This document shows positions 62,246 to 64,000 of a DNA stretch of 64,000 nt, piece by piece; position 1 is the first letter of the stretch; every line of letters begins with the position of its first letter. The stretch lies in assembly GCA_965262595.1 (NCBI GenBank), contig OZ253548.1:248001-312000 (forward strand), in the 5' to 3' direction. Source of the stretch: CATQHB01 sp965262595. Lineage in GTDB: Bacteria > Chloroflexota > Dehalococcoidia > Lucifugimonadales > UBA3495. A program made the position numbers and the translations under genes. The notes beneath the pieces were generated by a model that was not told where the DNA came from, searched no databases, and was given only the letters and a program-made list of their open reading frames with translations.

Positions 62246-64000
62246 ATGACTTTCTCTCCCGTCGCCAATGGGCAGCGTACCCAATATACCAATGGTAATA
62301 CCGTCGGGCTTTCCGAGATCAAATCTTATGCCCGGATTCCCCAGGTGTTGGATGTTCCGCATCTTATCCTGAGTCAAATCCAGTCCTATGATTGGTTTCG
62401 AAATGAAGGCCTGGAGGAAGTTTACCAGGAAATCTCGCCGATCACGGATTACACCGGCAAGAAGTACGAACTGCACTTTCAGAAGCACTACTTCCGAGAC
62501 CCCAAACACTCGCCTCTGGAATGCAAAGAGCGGGAAATAACCTACTCCGAGCCGCTTTACGTTAAGACCCGGCTGGTTATGAAGGAAACCGGAGAGATTA
62601 AGGAGCAGGAAATATTCATGGGAGATATTCCCATGATGACCGATAATGGCACTTTTATGATTAACGGCGCCGAGCGGGTGGTGGTCAGCCAGTTGGTTCG
62701 ATCCCCGGGCGTTTACTTTGTTTATGAAAAAAATCTGGCTAGCGATCGGAACCTTTGTTTCGTCAAACTGATTCCTTCCCGCGGGGCCTGGCTGGAGTTT
62801 GAAACCAGCAGCAAAGATGTACTTTCCGTGAAAGTTGACCGGAAGCGCAAAATATCGGCCACTTCCTTCTTCCGGGCTTTGGGCGTTGCCAACGACGAGG
62901 AGATTCTGGCTCTATTCGAGGATGTGGACACCGACGAGAACCACCAGTACATCCAGTCCACCCTGGACCGGGATCCGGTAATGGAAGACCGGGACTTGCA
63001 CTTCCGAAACGAAGACCTGCGCGCCCTCTGGGAGTGGCTCAAGCCCAACCAGGAATATGACGTTGCGGTGGCCAAGCGAATAGCCGCCTCCCAGATTGAG
63101 TTCTACCGGCGCCTGCGTCCCGGCGAACCTCCCAGCCTGGAAAACGCCCGCAACTTGATCAAGAGCCTGTTCTTCGACCCCCGCCGCTATGACTTGGGCA
63201 AGGTGGGCCGTTACAAGCTCAATCGCCGGTTGGACTTGACCGAGCGGGACGCATTGCGCGTCTTGACTTTGGAAGACATCATCGAGGTAATCCGCACGAT
63301 GATTCGGGTCAATAGAGGCGAGGGACGCCCGGACGACATTGACCATTTGGGTAACCGCCGGGTTCGCGCCGTCGGTGAATTGGTCCAGAACCAGGTCCGC
63401 GTGGGACTCCTGCGCATGGAGCGCATGGTCAAGGAAAAGATGACCCTGGTGGACCCGGAAGTGGCAGCCCCTCAGGGGTTGGTCAACATCCGTCCGGTGG
63501 TGGCCGCGGTTCGAGAGTTCTTTGGGGGGTCTCAGTTATCCCAGTTTATGGACCAGACCAACCCGCTGGCGGAACTGACGCACAAGCGCCGCCTTTCGGC
63601 CTTGGGCCCCGGTGGCCTGTCACGGGAACGGGCCGGCTTTGATGTTCGTGACGTTCACTTTTCCCACTACGGCCGGATTTGTCCGATAGAAACCCCGGAA
63701 GGGCCAAACATTGGCCTGCTTAGTTCTTTGGCCTCTTATGCCCGAACCAATCCTTACGGATTTATTGAGTCGCCTTACCGTAAGGTATTGAAGACCATCT
63801 CCAATACGGCTGCCGACCTGGTTGGCCGGGTGGTTACCGAAACCGTGCATGGCGAAGATGGCAAAGTCCTGGTAGGCCAGGGCCGGAAGATAACCCGGCC
63901 TCGCACCGAGGCCATACGTAATCTGCCCGCAGGCACGATCCTTCACGTACGGCCTTATGTTGCCAATGGTCTGGAATACGTGGAATATATGTCGGCGGAT
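62246..64000 (+). CDS. rpoB: RNA polymerase beta subunit, 3' end outside window
   Basis: 585 codons visible, in frame to the last base; the protein usually has over 1,100 residues. AAGGAGA precedes the ATG. The opening (NGNTVGLSEIKSYARIPQVLDVPHLI) and lobe motifs (INGAERVVVSQLVRSPGVYF) are clear. The rifampicin region is wild type at key positions, with SQLSQFMDQTNPL and HKRRLSALGPGG, but the N after DQ is T (E. coli has N518). It is preceded by its own promoter rather than by ribosomal-protein genes. Confidence 0.97.
   Translation, partial: MTFSPVANGQRTQYTNGNTVGLSEIKSYARIPQVLDVPHLILSQIQSYDWFRNEGLEEVYQEISPITDYTGKKYELHFQKHYFRDPKHSPLECKEREITYSEPLYVKTRLVMKETGEIKEQEIFMGDIPMMTDNGTFMINGAERVVVSQLVRSPGVYFVYEKNLASDRNLCFVKLIPSRGAWLEFETSSKDVLSVKVDRKRKISATSFFRALGVANDEEILALFEDVDTDENHQYIQSTLDRDPVMEDRDLHFRNEDLRALWEWLKPNQEYDVAVAKRIAASQIEFYRRLRPGEPPSLENARNLIKSLFFDPRRYDLGKVGRYKLNRRLDLTERDALRVLTLEDIIEVIRTMIRVNRGEGRPDDIDHLGNRRVRAVGELVQNQVRVGLLRMERMVKEKMTLVDPEVAAPQGLVNIRPVVAAVREFFGGSQLSQFMDQTNPLAELTHKRRLSALGPGGLSRERAGFDVRDVHFSHYGRICPIETPEGPNIGLLSSLASYARTNPYGFIESPYRKVLKTISNTAADLVGRVVTETVHGEDGKVLVGQGRKITRPRTEAIRNLPAGTILHVRPYVANGLEYVEYMSAD

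Overview
This window reads as the chromosome of a Chloroflexota bacterium, probably a Dehalococcoidia/SAR202-like lineage. That placement is an inference from the gene mix: flavin-dependent oxidoreductases, carboxymuconolactone-decarboxylase-like proteins, a B12 mutase with a separate cobalamin subunit, a DUF3090/SCO1664 pair, a translin-family protein and tandem FmdB zinc ribbons. No rRNA is present to confirm it. GC content is moderately high, housekeeping genes dominate, and TTG is used as a start codon unusually often. There is no prophage, CRISPR array or complete insertion sequence. The mobile signal is a small TA-flanked MITE-like family plus many very short tandem duplications between genes.

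Layout. 1-9.7 kb is an accessory catabolic region: a cut extradiol dioxygenase and a class-III aminotransferase (minus), an MFS transporter, a luciferase-like oxidoreductase, three tandem CMD-family paralogues (minus), two MITE copies around a glyoxalase-like remnant, and an NHL beta-propeller. Next come tRNA-Arg(TCT) and a lone B12-binding mutase subunit. 10.9-13.6 kb is a compact DUF177-rpmF-fabD-nusB-acpP operon. 13.9-20.6 kb carries a family-4 uracil-DNA glycosylase, RNase J, FtsK, a PHP phosphoesterase and an orphan peptide-type ABC ATPase. 20.7-25.4 kb (minus) holds methylmalonyl-CoA mutase large subunit, acyl-CoA dehydrogenase, methylmalonyl-CoA epimerase and DNA polymerase III delta. 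25.6-33.5 kb (plus) holds yvcK, glmS, thrB, lysC, a glycosyltransferase and a TPR protein.

33.6-44 kb is minus-strand: folB, a peptide-binding lipoprotein, a tandem-domain SagB-like oxidoreductase and two Opp-type ATPases with no permeases, plus a citrate-lyase-beta-like lyase and polA. 44.4-49.4 kb (plus) is a chain of two FmdB-like zinc ribbons, an N-extended ThiE, a translin-family protein, an MBL hydrolase and a ComM-type AAA protein. aroA (minus) follows. The most unusual locus is 51.1-54.8 kb: a 771-residue protein that I align by eye to ATP-type PEP carboxykinase, followed by DUF3090 and an SCO1664-type protein. A HAD phosphatase, modCBA (minus), a surface protein with five or more DUF11-like repeats, and a divergent rpoB with a perfect-consensus promoter close the window.

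How it fits together: the mutase, epimerase and acyl-CoA dehydrogenase, with the distant B12 subunit, make a propionyl/methylmalonyl-CoA route. The ribosome, fatty-acid, replication, amino-sugar and aspartate-family genes are core. The dioxygenase, MFS, LLM and CMD genes suggest breakdown of aromatic or other organic matter.
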